Notes under the pieces: generated by a model | The model's input: only the letters and a program-made list of their open reading frames with translations | What the model was told of the DNA's origin: nothing | Database searches by the model: none | Part shown: piece by piece, positions 52,458-64,000 of the stretch | Position numbering within the stretch: the first letter of the stretch is position 1 | Layout: each line of letters begins with the position of its first letter | Made by a program: the position numbers and the translations under genes | Source of the DNA: Actinobacteria bacterium OV320 | GTDB taxonomy: Bacteria; Actinomycetota; Actinomycetes; Streptomycetales; Streptomycetaceae | Assembly (NCBI GenBank): GCA_001298545.1 | Contig: LJCX01000023.1 | Location: forward strand, 248,001 to 312,000 | Length of the DNA: 64,000 nucleotides | Direction: 5' to 3'

Positions 52458-53516
52458 GTGAACTGGGACGACACGACCGAAGACACCGCCCCGGAGCGGT
52501 TGGTCGGCTCTGTCGCCGACCGTGAGGACCAGGCCGTCGAGGCCGCGCTGCGCCCCAAGGACCTGGGCGAGTTCATCGGCCAGGAGAAGGTCCGCGAACA
52601 GCTCGACCTCGTCCTGCGCGCGGCACGCGCGCGTGGCGCCACCGCCGACCATGTGCTGCTCTCCGGCGCCCCGGGCCTCGGCAAGACCACCCTCTCGATG
52701 ATCATCGCCGCCGAGATGGGCGCCCCGATCCGCATCACCAGCGGCCCCGCCATCCAGCACGCGGGCGACCTCGCGGCGATCCTCTCCTCCCTCCAGGAGG
52801 GCGAGGTCCTCTTCCTCGACGAGATCCACCGCATGTCGCGGCCCGCCGAGGAGATGCTCTACATGGCGATGGAGGACTTCCGCGTCGACGTCATCGTCGG
52901 CAAGGGCCCCGGTGCCACCGCCATCCCGCTCGAGCTGCCCCCGTTCACGCTGGTCGGCGCCACCACGCGCGCGGGCCTGCTGCCGCCCCCGCTGCGCGAC
53001 CGCTTCGGTTTCACCGCGCACATGGAGTTCTACGAGCCCGCCGAACTGCAGCGCGTCATCCACCGCTCCGCCGACCTCCTCGACGTGGAGATCGACACCG
53101 GGGGCGCCGCCGAGATCGCCGGCCGTTCCCGCGGTACCCCCCGGATCGCCAACCGCCTGCTGCGCCGCGTACGCGACTACGCGCAGGTCAAGGCCGACGG
53201 CAGGATCACCCGCGCGATCGCGGAGGCCGCCCTGAAGGTCTACGAGGTGGACGGCCGCGGCCTGGACCGTCTCGACCGCGGTGTCCTGGAGGCCCTGCTG
53301 AAGCTGTTCGGCGGCGGCCCGGTCGGTCTGTCCACGCTCGCCGTGGCGGTGGGGGAGGAGCGTGAGACCGTGGAGGAGGTGGCCGAGCCCTTCCTGGTCA
53401 GGGAGGGACTGCTCGCCCGCACCCCGCGAGGGCGGGTGGCGACCCCGGCCGCGTGGGCGCACCTCGGCCTCACCCCGGCTCAGGGAAGTGGACAACAGGA
53501 CCTGTTCGGGGCGTGA
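52458..53516 (+). CDS. ruvB: Holliday junction ATP-dependent helicase RuvB
   Basis: A 352-residue AAA+ motor. Walker [10 protein letters not shown] (about 71-79), Walker B LFLDEIHR, sensor 1 LVGATTRAG, arginine finger region [11 protein letters not shown], and the winged-helix C-terminus are present. GTG start; AGGAGA eight bases before. It completes the ruvCAB operon. Confidence 0.97.
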   Translation: MNWDDTTEDTAPERLVGSVADREDQAVEAALRPKDLGEFIGQEKVREQLDLVLRAARARGATADHVLLSGAPGLGKTTLSMIIAAEMGAPIRITSGPAIQHAGDLAAILSSLQEGEVLFLDEIHRMSRPAEEMLYMAMEDFRVDVIVGKGPGATAIPLELPPFTLVGATTRAGLLPPPLRDRFGFTAHMEFYEPAELQRVIHRSADLLDVEIDTGGAAEIAGRSRGTPRIANRLLRRVRDYAQVKADGRITRAIAEAALKVYEVDGRGLDRLDRGVLEALLKLFGGGPVGLSTLAVAVGEERETVEEVAEPFLVREGLLARTPRGRVATPAAWAHLGLTPAQGSGQQDLFGA

Positions 53517-53691
53517 CGCGCAGGACCGCGGCGGAGGTGTTGGCCGGGTCAGGAACCCAGGTGCCATGCTGAGCGTTGTTCCATGCGCGCGGACTCGCTT
53601 AGACTCCGCCGATGCCGCCGTTGTCGGCAGCACACAACCCCCATCCAACAGGCCGCTCCACCACCGCGGTCGTCCGAAGGAAGTCCGTCCC

Positions 53692-54210
53692 GTGAGTCCT
53701 GTGACCCTCCTCCCGTTCATCGTGCTCATCGGGGCCATGTTCCTGATGACCCGGTCGGCCAAGAAGAAGCAGCAAGCGGCCGCCACCATGCGAAACGACA
53801 TGCAGCCCGGCAGTGGTGTCCGCACCATCGGGGGCATGTACGCGACGGTGAAGGAGGTCAACGAGGACACGGTCCTCCTCGACGCCGGTCCGGGCGTCGA
53901 CCTGCTCTTCGCGAAGAACTCCATCGGTGCCGTCCTGACCGACGACGAGTACAACCGCATCGTCCACGGCATCGAGCACGACCTGAAGTCCGACTCCGAC
54001 GTCGTCCCGGACGACGCCTCCTCCCTCACCGAGTCCACCGAGACCGACGACTCCGTCGACGACGCTGCCGCCGCCTCCGACGACAAGGCCGTCGACCTCG
54101 GAAAGAAGGACGCGACCGACGAGGTGCAGGAGAAGGCCGCCGACGCCGAGCCGGCCGAGGCCGCCGAAGAGCCGAAGAAGACCGACGGCGACTCCGACGC
54201 GAAGAAGTAG
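53692..54210 (+). CDS. yajC: Sec translocon accessory subunit YajC
   Basis: A 172-residue protein. One membrane helix (TLLPFIVLIGAMFLMT) is followed by SAKKKQQAAATMRNDMQPG and GGMYATVKEVNEDTVLL, the YajC core. The last 70 residues form a very acidic Asp/Glu/Ala tail, longer than in E. coli YajC (110 residues). GTG 53692 has GAAGGA about ten bases upstream. It is the first of yajC-secD-secF. Confidence 0.92.
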   Translation: MSPVTLLPFIVLIGAMFLMTRSAKKKQQAAATMRNDMQPGSGVRTIGGMYATVKEVNEDTVLLDAGPGVDLLFAKNSIGAVLTDDEYNRIVHGIEHDLKSDSDVVPDDASSLTESTETDDSVDDAAAASDDKAVDLGKKDATDEVQEKAADAEPAEAAEEPKKTDGDSDAKK

Positions 54211-54344
54211 CCCGGTCCCCGGCGTGCACGGGTTTCACCCGTCCGCGTCGGGGCGCGCGCATCTCGCCAGGGGATCCCGACACCATGTCATGGCCGCCGC
54301 CGCGCTGACCCGGCGCGAGGTGGCCCGAGAGGGAGTACGAGAAG

Positions 54345-56123
54345 GTGGCAGCACCTAAGAAGGGCCGGAGCGCGAGTGCCCAGAGCAAGCCGGGGCGCTC
54401 GCTGGCCCTGATCCTGATCGCCATCGTGGGGCTCACCGCAGGCATGTTCGCCTCCGGTCACACCACTCCGCGTCTCGGCATCGACCTTGCCGGCGGTACC
54501 AGCATCACGCTGGAGGCGAAGTCGGACCAGGGATCAGCGATCAACAAGGCCAACATGGACACCGCGGTCGAGATCATGAACCGCCGTGTCAACGGGCTGG
54601 GCGTCTCCGAGGCGGAGGTGCAGACCCAGGGCAGTCGCAACATCATCGTGAACATCCCCAAGGGCACCAACTCGGAGAAGGCCCGGGAGCAGGTCGGCAC
54701 CACCGCCAAGCTGTACTTCCGTCCGGTCCTGGCCCAGGAGGCCACCGGCTCCGCCGCCGCCTCGCCGAGCGCGTCCCCGAGCGGCTCCTCCAGTGCCTCT
54801 CCAAGCCCCTCGGCGAGCGCCTCAGGCACCGGTGAGAAGGCGACCTCCTCGTCCTCCCCGTCGGCCTCCGCCACCTCGCAGGGCCGCGCCGTCACCGACG
54901 CGCTGAAGGCCGACTCGACCCCGTCGGCCTCCGCCAGCGCCAAGGCGAGCTCCTCCGCCAGCCCGTCGGCCTCCGCGAGCAGCGGCGCCGCCGTCACCGC
55001 GGACGACGCCGCGCTCCAGGCCAAGTACGCCGCACTGGACTGCTCCAAGGAGTCGGTCCGGGCCAAGACCGGCGAAAAGGTCAAGCCCGAGGACACGACC
55101 GTGGCCTGCGGTGAGATCGACAAGGTCTGGTACAAGTACCTGCTCGGCCCGGCCGCCGTCGACGGCACCGAGGTCGACAAGGCCCAGGCCGTCTACGACA
55201 CGCAGACCGCCGCCGGCTGGCAGGTCACCATGGACTTCAACAAGTCCGGCGCCAAGAAGTTCGCCACGATCACCGGCCAGCTCGCGCAGAACACCCAGCC
55301 GCAGAACGAGTTCGGCATCGTGCTCGACGGCAACGTCGTCTCCAGCCCGTACGTGAGCTCGTCCATCACCGGCGGCCAGGCCCAGATCTCGGGCAGCTTC
55401 ACGCAGGAGGAGGCCCAGGACCTCGCCAACATGCTGTCCTACGGCGCGCTCCCGCTCTCCTTCCAGGAGCAGAGCGTGACCACGGTGACGGCGGCGCTCG
55501 GCGGTGACCAGCTGCACGCCGGTCTGCTGGCCGGCGCCATCGGCCTCCTGCTGGTCGTGATCTACCTGGTGGCCTACTACCGCGGCCTGGCGCTCATCGC
55601 GCTCGCCTCGCTGCTGGTCTCCGCGGCCCTCACCTACGTGCTCATGGCGCTGCTCGGCCCGGCCATCGGCTTCGCGCTGAACCTGCCCGCCGTCTGTGGC
55701 GCCATCGTCGCCATCGGCATCACGGCGGACTCGTTCATCGTGTACTTCGAACGCGTCCGGGACGAGATCCGCGAGGGCCGTACCCTGCGCCCCGCCGTCG
55801 AGCGGGCCTGGCCGCGTGCCCGGCGCACCATCCTGGTCTCCGACTTCGTGTCGTTCCTCGCCGCCGCGGTGCTCTTCATCGTCACGGTCGGCAAGGTCCA
55901 GGGCTTCGCGTTCACACTGGGCCTGACCACCGTCCTGGACGTGGTCGTGGTCTTCTTCTTCACCAAGCCGCTGATGACGCTCATCGCTCGGCGGAAGTTC
56001 TTCGCGAGCGGCCACAAGTGGTCCGGCCTCGACCCGAAGAGCCTGGGTGCCCAGCCGCCGCTGCGCCGCACCCGCCGTCCCGGCGGTCCTGCCGCCGGCC
56101 CCGTCGAGACGAAGGAGGCCTGA
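54345..56123 (+). CDS. secD: Protein translocase subunit SecD
   Basis: A 592-residue RND-like membrane protein that uses the proton gradient to help export. LGIDLAGGTSITLEA starts the periplasmic domain; six helices are in the last 200 residues, with the SecD signature GADSFIVYFERVRDEIREG-like ITADSFIVYFERVRDEI. Residues about 130-220 are an inserted Ser/Ala/Pro-rich stretch (for example SPSASPSGSSSASPSPSASA) inside the periplasmic P1 domain. GTG start preceded by GAGGGAG. Confidence 0.95.
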   Translation: MAAPKKGRSASAQSKPGRSLALILIAIVGLTAGMFASGHTTPRLGIDLAGGTSITLEAKSDQGSAINKANMDTAVEIMNRRVNGLGVSEAEVQTQGSRNIIVNIPKGTNSEKAREQVGTTAKLYFRPVLAQEATGSAAASPSASPSGSSSASPSPSASASGTGEKATSSSSPSASATSQGRAVTDALKADSTPSASASAKASSSASPSASASSGAAVTADDAALQAKYAALDCSKESVRAKTGEKVKPEDTTVACGEIDKVWYKYLLGPAAVDGTEVDKAQAVYDTQTAAGWQVTMDFNKSGAKKFATITGQLAQNTQPQNEFGIVLDGNVVSSPYVSSSITGGQAQISGSFTQEEAQDLANMLSYGALPLSFQEQSVTTVTAALGGDQLHAGLLAGAIGLLLVVIYLVAYYRGLALIALASLLVSAALTYVLMALLGPAIGFALNLPAVCGAIVAIGITADSFIVYFERVRDEIREGRTLRPAVERAWPRARRTILVSDFVSFLAAAVLFIVTVGKVQGFAFTLGLTTVLDVVVVFFFTKPLMTLIARRKFFASGHKWSGLDPKSLGAQPPLRRTRRPGGPAAGPVETKEA

Positions 56124-56126
56124 GCG

Positions 56127-57239
56127 ATGTCGAAACTCGGTAACCTCGGCGCCCGGCTGCATCGTGGCGAGATCAGCTACGACTTCATCGGCCACCGCAA
56201 GCTCTGGTACAGCATCTCGATCCTGATCACCATCACGGCCATCGTCGGCCTGGCGGTGCGCGGCCTGAACATGGGCATCGACTTCCAGGGCGGCGCCGTC
56301 TTCACCACCGAGAAGACGAGCGTCTCCGTCTCCCAGGCCGAGGAGTACGCCAAGGACGCGTCCGGTCACGACGCGGTCGTGCAGAAGCTGGGCAACGGCA
56401 CGATGCGCATCCAGATCGCCGGCATGGACATCAAGCAGTCCAGCGCGATCAAGACCGAGCTCGCCAAGGACTTCAAGGCCGACCCGGAGACGATCACCGC
56501 CGACCTGGTCGGTCCCAGCTGGGGCGACCAGATCGCCAGCAAGGCCTGGCAGGGCCTGGCGATCTTCATGGTCCTGGTCGTGATCTATCTGGCGATCGCC
56601 TTCGAGTGGCGCATGGCCATCGCGGCCCTCGTCGCCCTGATCCACGACATCACCATCACGGTCGGCATCTACGCCCTCGTCGGCTTCGAGGTGACGCCCG
56701 GCACGGTGATCGGTCTGCTGACGATCCTCGGCTACTCGCTGTACGACACGGTCGTCGTCTTCGACTCCCTCAAGGAACAGACGAAGGACCTCACCAAGCA
56801 GACCCGCTTCACCTACAGCGAGATCGCCAACCGGTCGATCAACGGCACCCTGGTCCGTTCCATCAACACCACGGTCGTCGCGCTGCTGCCGGTGGCGGGA
56901 CTGCTGTTCATCGGCGGCGGCTTCCTCGGCGCGGGCACGCTCAACGACATCTCGCTGTCGCTGTTCGTCGGCCTCGCGGCCGGCGCGTACTCCTCGATCT
57001 TCATCGCCACGCCGCTCGTCGCCGACCTCAAGGAGCGCGAGCCGCAGATCAAGGCGCTGAAGAAGCGTGTCCTGGCCAAGCGCGCCCAGGCGTCGGCCGA
57101 GGAGGCGCCCGCACAGCACCGAGGCGACGACACCTACGGCGACGAGCCGGAGGACGCCGAAGCCGCGGTCGTCGGGCCGCGCAACCAGCCCGCGTCCCGG
57201 GGCCGGGGCCGTGGCCGTCCGTCGGGGAAGCGCCGATGA
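56127..57239 (+). CDS. secF: Protein translocase subunit SecF
   Basis: A 370-residue partner of SecD. MGIDFQGGAVF opens the periplasmic part, and six helices include the SecF motif ILGYSLYDTVVVFDSLKEQ. The C-terminal 60 residues are a charged cytoplasmic tail (RAQASAEEAPAQHRGDDTYG and an Arg/Gly end). Starts three bases after secD; overlaps apt by four bases. Confidence 0.95.
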   Translation: MSKLGNLGARLHRGEISYDFIGHRKLWYSISILITITAIVGLAVRGLNMGIDFQGGAVFTTEKTSVSVSQAEEYAKDASGHDAVVQKLGNGTMRIQIAGMDIKQSSAIKTELAKDFKADPETITADLVGPSWGDQIASKAWQGLAIFMVLVVIYLAIAFEWRMAIAALVALIHDITITVGIYALVGFEVTPGTVIGLLTILGYSLYDTVVVFDSLKEQTKDLTKQTRFTYSEIANRSINGTLVRSINTTVVALLPVAGLLFIGGGFLGAGTLNDISLSLFVGLAAGAYSSIFIATPLVADLKEREPQIKALKKRVLAKRAQASAEEAPAQHRGDDTYGDEPEDAEAAVVGPRNQPASRGRGRGRPSGKRR

Positions 57240-57784
57240 CGGAGCTCACCGACATCACGGCGCTGCTCCACAGCCGCATCCGTGACGTGGCCGACTACCC
57301 GGAGCCGGGCGTGATGTTCAAGGACATCACCCCGCTCCTGGCGGACCCCGTGGCGTTCACCGCGCTCACCGACGCCTTCGCCGGGATCGCGGAGCGCACC
57401 GGCGCCACCAAGGTCGTCGGCCTGGAGGCCCGGGGCTTCATCCTGGGTGCCCCGGTCGCCGTCCGGGCCGGCCTCGGCTTCATCCCCGTACGCAAGGCCG
57501 GCAAGCTCCCCGGAGCCACCCTCGGCCAGGCCTACGACCTGGAGTACGGCTCGGCCGAGATCGAGGTGCACGCCGAGGACCTGTCCGCCGACGACCGCGT
57601 GCTGATCGTCGACGACGTCCTCGCCACCGGCGGCACCGCCGAGGCGTCGATCCAGCTCATCCACCGGGCGGGCGCCCAGGTCGCGGGCGTCGCCGTCCTG
57701 ATGGAGCTGGGCTTCCTCGACGGCCGTCCCCGCCTGGAGGCGGCCCTCGGCGGAGCGCCCCTGGAGGCGCTGCTCACGATCTGA
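57236..57784 (+). CDS. apt: Adenine phosphoribosyltransferase
   Basis: A 182-residue purine-salvage enzyme joining adenine to PRPP to make AMP. YPEPGVMFKDITPLL and GLEARGFILG are typical; the PRPP site is VLIVDDVLATGGTAEAS. It overlaps the secF stop (ATGA) and precedes relA, the usual actinobacterial order. Confidence 0.95.
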   Translation: MTELTDITALLHSRIRDVADYPEPGVMFKDITPLLADPVAFTALTDAFAGIAERTGATKVVGLEARGFILGAPVAVRAGLGFIPVRKAGKLPGATLGQAYDLEYGSAEIEVHAEDLSADDRVLIVDDVLATGGTAEASIQLIHRAGAQVAGVAVLMELGFLDGRPRLEAALGGAPLEALLTI

Positions 57785-57814
57785 GCGCGGTCCCAGAACC
57801 GTCGTACGCCAAGT

Positions 57815-57845
57815 GGGCGGGCCCGGAGGAATCCGGAGCCCGCCC
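57815..57845 (+). terminator. Terminator after apt
   Basis: GGGCGGGCCCGGA pairs with TCCGGAGCCCGCCC leaving one bulged T; the stem is followed by CCTTGTGTTT. Confidence 0.6.
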
Positions 57846-57910
57846 CCTTGTGTTTCTCCGGTAGACGGCCCTCACATCGGCCTGAAGGCGATCCTGGAGC
57901 TCAGGATCGC

Positions 57911-57916
57911 TACGAT
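57911..57916 (+). promoter_or_regulatory. -10 box TACGAT upstream of relA
   Basis: TACGAT predicts transcription from about 57923 and a leader of about 44 bases to the TTG start; no clear -35 box. Confidence 0.5.
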
Positions 57917-57966
57917 GGGTGCTCCGGAGCCTGACCGGGGACCCGGATCGCGCACGAGGAGTCCTC

Positions 57967-60489
<2,523 letters not shown>

Positions 60490-60500
60490 CCGAGCACGCG

Positions 60501-60533
60501 AGAGGCCCCCGTACGCGATGTACGGGGGCCTCT
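60501..60533. terminator. Bidirectional terminator after relA
   Basis: A perfect 14-bp stem AGAGGCCCCCGTAC (60501-60514 with 60520-60533) with a 5-nt loop, between relA and the convergent DUF349 gene. Confidence 0.85.
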
Positions 60534-60569
60534 TCGTCGCATGTCGACCGGACGGGTCGGGAGCCGGGA

Positions 60570-61799
60570 TCAGCCGCCGAACTCCTGCAGGCCCTTCAGC
60601 GCCTGGTCCAGCAGCGCCTGACGGCCTTCCAGCTCACGCTCCAGCTTGTCGGCCCTCGCGGAGTTGCCCTGGGCGCGAGCCTGGTCGATCTGCGTCCGCA
60701 GCTTGTCCACGGCGGCCTGGAGCTGACCGGTCAGACCCGCGGCACGCGCGCGTGCCTCCGGGTTCGTCCGGCGCCACTCGGTCTCCTCGGACTCCTGCAT
60801 CGCCCGCTCCACGGCGTGCATCCGGCCCTCGACCTTCGGCCGGGCGTCGCGCGGCACATGGCCGATGGCCTCCCAGCGCTCGTTGATCGAGCGGAAGGCG
60901 GCACGCGCCGCCTTCAGGTCGCCGATCGGCAGGAGCTTCTCGGCCTCCTCGGCCAGCTCCTCCTTGAGCTTGAGGTTCTCCGTCTGCTCCGCGTCCCGCT
61001 CGGCGAACACCGAGCTGCGGGCGGCGAAGAAGACGTCCTGGGCGCCGCGGAAGCGGTTCCAGAGGTCGTCCTCGTGCTCACGCTGGGCGCGGCCCGCCGC
61101 CTTCCACTCCGCCATCAGCTCGCGGTAGCGGGCCGCCGTCGGACCCCAGTCCGACGAACCGGACAGTGCCTCGGCCTCGGAGACGAGCCGCTCCTTGGTC
61201 CGGCGGGCCTCCTCGCGCTGCGCGTCCAGCTGCGCGAAGTGCGCCTTGCGGCGCTTGGAGAACGCCGAGCGCGCGTGCGAGAACCGGTGCCACAGCTCGT
61301 CGTCCGACTTGCGGTCGAGACGCGGCAGGCCCTTCCAGGTGTCCACCAGCGCCCGCAGCCGCTCGCCGGCGGCCCGCCACTGGTCGGACTGCGCCAGCTG
61401 CTCCGCCTCGGTGACCAGGTCCTCCTTGGCCTTGCGGGCCTCGTCGGACTGCTTGGCCCGCTGCTGCTTGCGCTCCTCGCGCCGCGACTCGACGGTCGCC
61501 ACCAGCTTGTCCAGCCGGTCCCGCAGTGCCTGGAGATCACCGACCGCGTGGTGCGCGTCGACCTGTTCGCGGATGTGGTCGATCGCGACCTGGGCGTCCT
61601 TCGTCGACAGATCGGTGGTCTTCACCCGCTTCTCGAGGAGGCCGATCTCGACAACCAGGCCCTCGTACTTGCGCTCGAAATAGGCCAGCGCCTCCTCGGG
61701 GGAGCCTGCCTGCCAGGAACCGACCACCTGCTCGCCGTCGGCCGTACGCACGTACACGGTCCCCGTCTCGTCGACGCGGCCCCACGGGTCGCTGCTCAC
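60570..61799 (-). CDS. DUF349-repeat coiled-coil protein
   Basis: A 409-residue, highly charged helical protein with at least four DUF349-type repeats (for example LRALVDTWKGLPRLDRKSDD, LWHRFSHARSAFSKRRKAHF, LWNRFRGAQDVFFAARSSVF). An N-terminal globular part has WGRVDETGTVYVRTADGEQ. Length and position after relA match the S. coelicolor homologue I recall. Function unknown; DUF349 proteins elsewhere are linked to ribosome or stress roles. GTG start with GGAGGAG seven bases upstream. Confidence 0.9.
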   Translation of the reverse strand: MSSDPWGRVDETGTVYVRTADGEQVVGSWQAGSPEEALAYFERKYEGLVVEIGLLEKRVKTTDLSTKDAQVAIDHIREQVDAHHAVGDLQALRDRLDKLVATVESRREERKQQRAKQSDEARKAKEDLVTEAEQLAQSDQWRAAGERLRALVDTWKGLPRLDRKSDDELWHRFSHARSAFSKRRKAHFAQLDAQREEARRTKERLVSEAEALSGSSDWGPTAARYRELMAEWKAAGRAQREHEDDLWNRFRGAQDVFFAARSSVFAERDAEQTENLKLKEELAEEAEKLLPIGDLKAARAAFRSINERWEAIGHVPRDARPKVEGRMHAVERAMQESEETEWRRTNPEARARAAGLTGQLQAAVDKLRTQIDQARAQGNSARADKLERELEGRQALLDQALKGLQEFGG

Positions 61800-61956
61800 A
61801 GCGCCTCCTCCACATGATGCCTCCGAGGGGCTTCAGCGCCCCTGGGCATCGTCCACAGTTTCGTCACGGCCAACATAGGCGACCGGCGGGCCGCCTGTCC
61901 GCATCCAGCGCGACCGAAATTGCGCAGTTGACCGCCCCTTGGCCGTCGGATCGCCG

Positions 61957-62772
61957 TCAGGATTTCGTGACCGTCGCCTTGTTGATCACGACGGTCGCGT
62001 TCGGGGCTCCGTCGCCCGCTCCCGTGTTCTCACCGGCGGCGGCGATCTTCGTCAGCACCTTCATGCCGTCGGCCGACACGGTACCGAACGGCGTGTAGCT
62101 CGGCGGGAGCTGACTGTCCTGGTAGACGAGGAAGAACTGGCTGCCGCCGGTGTGCGCCTGACCCGTGTTGGCCATCGCGATCGTGCCCGCCGGGTAGATG
62201 TTGTTCTTGAGGCTGGTGTCCTTCAGGTTCTCGTCCGGAATGGTGTAGCCGGGACCGCCGCTGCCGCTGCCCGTCGGGTCACCGCACTGCAGCACGTAGA
62301 TGCCGTTGGTGGTGAGACGGTGGCACTTGGTGTGGTCGAAGTAGCCCTTGCCGGCGAGGAAGCTGAACGAGTTCACCGTGTGCGGCGCGGCCTTCGCCTT
62401 GAGCGCTATGCCGATGTCCCCGCACGTCGTCGCGAGGGTCATCGTGTACTTCGCCGACTTGTCGATCGTGACCGCCGGCTCCTTCTTCCAGGTCTGCGTC
62501 TTGACCGAGCCCGCGGCCGCCTTCTCGCACGGGTCCTTGGCGGCGCTGGGCGTCGCGGACGGCGTCGTCTCCGAGCTCGCGTTCGCCTTGTCGTCGTCCT
62601 TCATGACGCCGGTCGCGTACAGCGCGACGCTGCCGATGATGATCACGCCGAGCACCGACGCGATCACCGAGTTGCGCGCACGTGCCTTGCGTCGCGCGGA
62701 GGTGCGCCGCTGCTGCTGCCGCAAGAACTTCTCCCGGGCGAGCTGACGCTTCCGCTGTTCCTGGGTGACCAC
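61957..62772 (-). CDS. Membrane-anchored cyclophilin-type peptidyl-prolyl isomerase
   Basis: A 271-residue protein. A basic N-terminus (QEQRKRQLAREKFLRQQQRR) leads into one helix (SVIASVLGVIIIGSVALYA, about 38-56), then a Ser/Thr/Ala linker and a cyclophilin domain (about 100-271) with FDHTKCHRL, YVLQCGDPTG, AGTIAMANTG and GSQFFLVYQDSQLP. It catalyses prolyl isomerisation of exported or membrane proteins outside the cell. GTG 62772 has GAGGAGAG six bases upstream. The same frame stays open far upstream without sense. Confidence 0.92.
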   Translation of the reverse strand: MVTQEQRKRQLAREKFLRQQQRRTSARRKARARNSVIASVLGVIIIGSVALYATGVMKDDDKANASSETTPSATPSAAKDPCEKAAAGSVKTQTWKKEPAVTIDKSAKYTMTLATTCGDIGIALKAKAAPHTVNSFSFLAGKGYFDHTKCHRLTTNGIYVLQCGDPTGSGSGGPGYTIPDENLKDTSLKNNIYPAGTIAMANTGQAHTGGSQFFLVYQDSQLPPSYTPFGTVSADGMKVLTKIAAAGENTGAGDGAPNATVVINKATVTKS

Positions 62773-62952
62773 CGAGTTCTCTCCTCGTGCGTCTCGTACG
62801 TCGACTGGGACGCGTGCGTCTTGTGAGCCGACCGCCTGCGTGTGCCCCGTACCGTATATGGGTTCGCTGAGGAATCGGCAGCGCCGGTAGGCTCTGACCA
62901 CTGGCGCAGCCGCCCAGAAGCCCACGCGTATCGACACAAACGAAGGACGATC

Positions 62953-63669
62953 GTGCTCATTGCCGGGTTCCCCGCCGGGGCCTGGGGGACGAACTGTTAT
63001 CTCGTCGCCCCCGCCGCCGGTGAGGAGTGCGTGATCATCGACCCGGGCCACCAGGCGGCCCCAGGAGTCGAGGAAGCGATCAGGAAGCATCGGCTCAAGC
63101 CCGTCGCCGTCGTCCTCACCCACGGCCACATCGACCACGTGGCCTCGGTCGTCCCGGTGTGCGGAGCGCACGACGTACCGGCCTGGATCCACCCCGAGGA
63201 CCGCTACATGATGAGCGACCCCGAGAAGGCGCTCGGCCGGTCCATCGGGATGCCGCTGATGGGCGAGCTGACCGTGGGGGAGCCGGACGACGTCCGTGAG
63301 CTGACCGACGGCGTGGGACTGGACCTGGCCGGTCTGGAGTTCTCCGTCGCCCATGCGCCGGGCCATACCAAGGGGTCGGTGACCTTCCGGATGCCCGAGG
63401 CGGCCGACGTCCCGTCGGTCTTCTTCTCCGGGGATCTGCTGTTCGCCGGCTCCATCGGCCGCACCGACCTGCCCGGCGGCGACATGGCCGAGATGCTCGA
63501 CTCGCTGGCCCGCGTGTGCCTGCCGCTCGAGGACTCGACCGTGGTGCTGTCCGGCCACGGCCCCCAGACGACCATCGGCCAGGAGCGCGCCACCAACCCG
63601 TATCTGCGGCAGGTGGCGGCCGGCGGCCAGGGAGCGGGTACGCACGCCCCTCCCCGACGAGGAATGTGA
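62953..63669 (+). CDS. Metallo-beta-lactamase-fold hydrolase (glyoxalase II-like)
   Basis: A 238-residue binuclear metal hydrolase. Metal ligands are in [14 protein letters not shown] (about 54-67), [27 protein letters not shown] and [13 protein letters not shown]. The fold matches hydroxyacylglutathione hydrolases; actinomycetes use mycothiol in place of glutathione, so the true substrate is open. GTG start with GAAGGA upstream; 13 bases before hisS. Confidence 0.9.
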   Translation: MLIAGFPAGAWGTNCYLVAPAAGEECVIIDPGHQAAPGVEEAIRKHRLKPVAVVLTHGHIDHVASVVPVCGAHDVPAWIHPEDRYMMSDPEKALGRSIGMPLMGELTVGEPDDVRELTDGVGLDLAGLEFSVAHAPGHTKGSVTFRMPEAADVPSVFFSGDLLFAGSIGRTDLPGGDMAEMLDSLARVCLPLEDSTVVLSGHGPQTTIGQERATNPYLRQVAAGGQGAGTHAPPRRGM

Positions 63670-63682
63670 CGAGAGACCTTCC

Positions 63683-64000
63683 GTGAGCACCTTTCAGGCC
63701 CCCAAGGGCACGTACGACCTGATTCCGCCGCGTTCCGCGAAGTTCCTCGCGGTGCGCGAGGCGATCGCCGCCCCGCTGCGCAACTCCGGCTACGGCTACG
63801 TCGAGACGCCCGGCTTCGAGGACGTCAACCTGTTCGCGCGCGGTGTGGGTGAGTCCACCGACATCGTCAGCAAGGAGATGTACGCCTTCGAGACCAAGGG
63901 AGGTGACCAGCTGGCCCTGCGCCCGGAGGGCACGGCGTCCGTGCTGCGCGCCGCCCTGGAGGCGAACCTGCACAAGCAGGGCAACCTGCCGGTCAAGCTC
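63683..64000 (+). CDS. hisS: Histidine-tRNA ligase, N-terminal part
   Basis: The first 106 residues of a class II synthetase, cut by the window end. [13 protein letters not shown] opens the family, motif 1 lies in [20 protein letters not shown], and [18 protein letters not shown] is the motif 2 beginning. GTG start; the downstream gene follows the hydrolase closely, suggesting cotranscription. Confidence 0.95.
   Translation, partial: MSTFQAPKGTYDLIPPRSAKFLAVREAIAAPLRNSGYGYVETPGFEDVNLFARGVGESTDIVSKEMYAFETKGGDQLALRPEGTASVLRAALEANLHKQGNLPVKL

Noticed and set aside
61957..63690. 577-residue version of the cyclophilin
   Set aside because: The extra N-terminal part is the shadow of the plus-strand metallo-hydrolase. 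GTG 62772 with GAGGAGAG gives a basic tail and membrane anchor typical of the family.

Overview
The window is about 64 kb of very high-GC actinobacterial chromosome, almost certainly Streptomyces. It carries the sporulation protein SsgB, GTG/TTG starts, many four-base ATGA/GTGA start-stop overlaps, mycothiol-era actinobacterial families (RskA-type anti-sigma factor, PIM-lipid genes, EF-G2, DUF349, CGNR regulator) and strong third-position GC. The right two thirds (ssgB, thrS, pgsA-patA-pimA, pdxST, ruvCAB, yajC-secDF, apt-relA, DUF349, cyclophilin, hisS) has the gene order I recall for S. coelicolor around SCO1541 down to SCO1508. Most of the window is therefore core chromosome rather than a genomic island.

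Layout. 1-9.9 kb: end of a MetQ-type lipoprotein, a GNAT acetyltransferase, then corrinoid genes (cobL/cbiET, a giant BluB-CobT fusion with a long disordered N-terminus, and a Met8-CobA fusion) and an SpoU rRNA methyltransferase. 9.9-14.7 kb: envelope and stress signalling. It holds a small secreted His/Trp repeat protein, a RsbW-like ATPase, an ECF sigma factor with its zinc-binding RskA-type anti-sigma factor, a Ser/Thr kinase and a 64-residue membrane peptide. 15-16.9 kb: a phosphotransferase, a zinc-ribbon protein and a minus-strand tRNA cluster (3 Val-GAC, Cys, Gly). 17-23.5 kb: pabB-pabC, acetyltransferase, DsbA-like protein, small membrane proteins, CGNR regulator, ssgB and a PGPGW membrane protein.

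23.6-34.3 kb: a segment bracketed by two identical directly repeated tRNA-Val(CAC) genes. It contains a degenerate 30-bp-period repeat region and a plus-strand carbohydrate operon (solute-binding protein, two permeases, YesL/DUF624 protein, Tat-exported exo-rhamnogalacturonan-lyase-like protein). The operon sits behind a clear promoter with LacI-type operators. The segment also holds a 799-residue multi-pass membrane protein and an SRPBCC protein. 34.3-44.8 kb: DEDDh exonuclease, a translationally coupled DUF4365/unknown pair, thrS, a K+ channel, a HIT hydrolase, an intergenic repeat, an unknown membrane protein and EF-G2. 45-47.9 kb: phosphatidylinositol mannoside operon pgsA-patA-pimA. 48-64 kb: vitamin B6 synthase (pdxST), YebC, Holliday-junction machinery (ruvCAB), Sec accessory genes (yajC-secD-secF), apt and relA, then DUF349, cyclophilin, metallo-hydrolase and hisS, which runs off the end.

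The least explained elements are: the 865-residue acidic Ala/Pro/Glu-rich arm on the BluB-CobT fusion and its three-hairpin leader; the secreted GHW-repeat protein beside the ECF locus; the DUF4365 pair; the tRNA-bracketed pectin operon; and several short intergenic repeats and palindromes. All motif and family calls are by eye, with no database search.
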